Positions 14,557-15,749 of a stretch of DNA of 15,749 nucleotides are shown here, piece after piece. The stretch is taken from contig DDEH01000052.1 in the NCBI GenBank assembly GCA_002336085.1, positions 556 through 16,304 of the forward strand, given 5' to 3'. Positions within the stretch are counted from its first letter, which is position 1. The number at the start of each line of letters is the position of its first letter. A model generated the notes under the pieces. That model was not told where the DNA came from. It did no database searches and saw only the letters and a list, made by a program, of their open reading frames with translations. Source of the DNA: Flavobacteriales bacterium UBA1959 (GTDB lineage Bacteria; Bacteroidota; Bacteroidia; Flavobacteriales_D; Sanyastnellaceae). Both the position numbers and the translations under genes were made by a program.

Positions 14557-15749
14557 ATGAACAAGACTTTAAAAATTCTTAGTGTCATGTTTCTTTCGAG
14601 CCTCATCATGACGGCCTGTAAAAAGGAAGATGAAACGGAGCCAGCAGGTGTTATTGCGAGCTTCCAATATGAAATCAGTTCAGAAAACTGGTCAGATGTT
14701 ACATTCACCAACTACTCTCAAAATGCGTCCTCGTATACCTGGGATTTTGGTGATGGCAATACGAGTACAGAAGAGAGTCCGATACATTCATACGCTGGAG
14801 GTGGCACTTACGAGGTGGTGCTTTCATCAACAGGTGAGGCAGGGACGGCTATAAAATCGGAGACGATCACGGTCACAAACCCGAACACAGCGCAGCAATT
14901 CCTCACGGGAGTTGACGGCAAAACATGGTACCTCAATCGTGAGGAAGTTGCCATGGGCATAGGACCTGGAATCGGAGACGTTTCTTGGTGGTCATTTGGC
15001 GGCGTTACACCACTAGGCGAGCGTCCATGTATTTTGGATGATTCATTTACATTCAATCCTGACGGAACGTGGGAAAAGAATACGGAAGGAACGGTTTTCG
15101 TTGATTCGGACGCCAACGGCGGATGGTTGGGCAAATCAACGGAGAGCTGCCATACCGAGGATGAGCCTAATCTCTTTGTTGGACCCAATGGCGAAGACCT
15201 GAGCGCATGGGCAAACGGAGGTGATTATACGTTCAGCTTTAACAGTGCTCAGAACACGGTGGTCATCGAGGGTTTTGGCGCCTACATTGGGCTTCCAAAT
15301 AAGACAGAAAATGGGGATAGCTACTTGCCAACAGAGACAAGAACGTATACGATCTTCAATATGGAAGAAGGCGATATCGCTGACAAGCTCGATGTGGCAA
15401 TCGTGAATTTGGGCGATGGTTCGGCCTGGAGCTTTTACTTGTTGAGCTACCATAACCCCGCGGATATTCCGCCAGTTCCTGTATCGAGTCCAATTGCTGG
15501 CTTCTCTTACGTGAAGGATTTGAATACGGTGACATTCACCAATACATCTGCAAACTCCACTTCATATGAGTGGGATTTTGGAGACGGCGGTTACAGTACA
15601 GAAGAGGATCCCGTATACACCTACTCAGCGGATGGTGACTACACGGTGACGCTGACAGCCATGGATGACGAGATGCTCAGCGACCAAAATTCGCAGGTTG
15701 TTTCCATCAGTTCTGCTGTCTTTACTGCGGCTGATTTGTCAAGTCCGGA
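14557..15749 (+). CDS. PKD-domain surface lipoprotein, putative glycan-binding protein, partial
   Basis: Translation from the ATG at 14557 gives 397 residues and runs off the right edge. A lipoprotein signal ends in IMTAC, with Cys21 followed by KKEDE, a good match to the Bacteroidota surface-export signal (Lys plus acidic residues). Two PKD domains are visible, at about 34-107 (WDFGDG at 62-67) and about 310-386 (WDFGDG at 339-344). Between them lies a beta-rich, Trp-rich region (about 110-300) starting LTGVDGKTWYLNREEV. It resembles a module I recall from other Bacteroidota PUL lipoproteins but cannot name. The place directly after susCD and the lack of catalytic motifs so far suggest a surface glycan-binding protein (SusE/F-like role). 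A catalytic or CBM domain could follow beyond the window. Confidence 0.85.
   Translation, partial: MNKTLKILSVMFLSSLIMTACKKEDETEPAGVIASFQYEISSENWSDVTFTNYSQNASSYTWDFGDGNTSTEESPIHSYAGGGTYEVVLSSTGEAGTAIKSETITVTNPNTAQQFLTGVDGKTWYLNREEVAMGIGPGIGDVSWWSFGGVTPLGERPCILDDSFTFNPDGTWEKNTEGTVFVDSDANGGWLGKSTESCHTEDEPNLFVGPNGEDLSAWANGGDYTFSFNSAQNTVVIEGFGAYIGLPNKTENGDSYLPTETRTYTIFNMEEGDIADKLDVAIVNLGDGSAWSFYLLSYHNPADIPPVPVSSPIAGFSYVKDLNTVTFTNTSANSTSYEWDFGDGGYSTEEDPVYTYSADGDYTVTLTAMDDEMLSDQNSQVVSISSAVFTAADLSSP

Noticed and set aside
1..15749. CRISPR array, tRNA or rRNA genes, insertion sequences, integron or phage genes
   Set aside because: No regularly spaced repeats, tRNA-like cloverleafs, transposase/integrase motifs or long terminal inverted repeats were seen on either strand.

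Overview
The window is most likely from a marine Bacteroidota, probably a flavobacterium-like lineage. The evidence is a SusC/SusD pair, a type IX secretion (T9SS) C-terminal sorting domain, Bacteroidota-type lipoproteins and one very clear TTTG-N18-TAnnTTTG promoter. No rRNA, tRNA, CRISPR array, insertion sequence or integrase was seen. Assignment below phylum rests on general resemblance only.

The left part (1-5501) holds three genes with no obvious common pathway. A VOC-family (glyoxalase/dioxygenase fold) protein on the minus strand runs off the left edge. Divergent from it is a membrane-anchored penicillin-acylase-family Ntn-hydrolase, and the gap between them carries two perfect short palindromes. 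Downstream on the same strand is a TonB-dependent receptor of the cobalamin/siderophore-receptor type, with an unusual Cys-x-x-Cys-Gly motif in its plug.

The right part (5526-15749) is a polysaccharide utilisation locus whose enzymes point to laminarin or another beta-1,3-glucan. A GH16 laminarinase-type lipoprotein with a Calx-beta domain lies on the minus strand. Divergent from it is a large GH5 glycosidase with two CBM6 modules, an SwmB-like module and a T9SS sorting domain. SusC, SusD and a PKD-containing surface lipoprotein follow on the plus strand; the last runs off the right edge. The likely scheme is that the lipoprotein GH16 and the T9SS-exported GH5 cut glucan at the cell surface, the PKD lipoprotein and SusD hold it, and SusC imports oligosaccharides with TonB energy. 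No sugar-sensing regulator, inner-membrane transporter or GH3/GH17/GH30 partner lies in the window, so the locus probably continues to the right.

The strongest non-coding signal is in the GH16/GH5 divergent gap. A 12-base perfect inverted repeat (6780-6791 and 6815-6826) has its right arm on the -7 element of a near-consensus promoter for the GH5 gene. Its left arm presents almost the same sequence on the opposite strand, facing the GH16 gene. I found no wholly undescribed system; the most interesting items are this shared control element, the unassigned middle domain of the PKD lipoprotein and the cysteine-motif TonB receptor.
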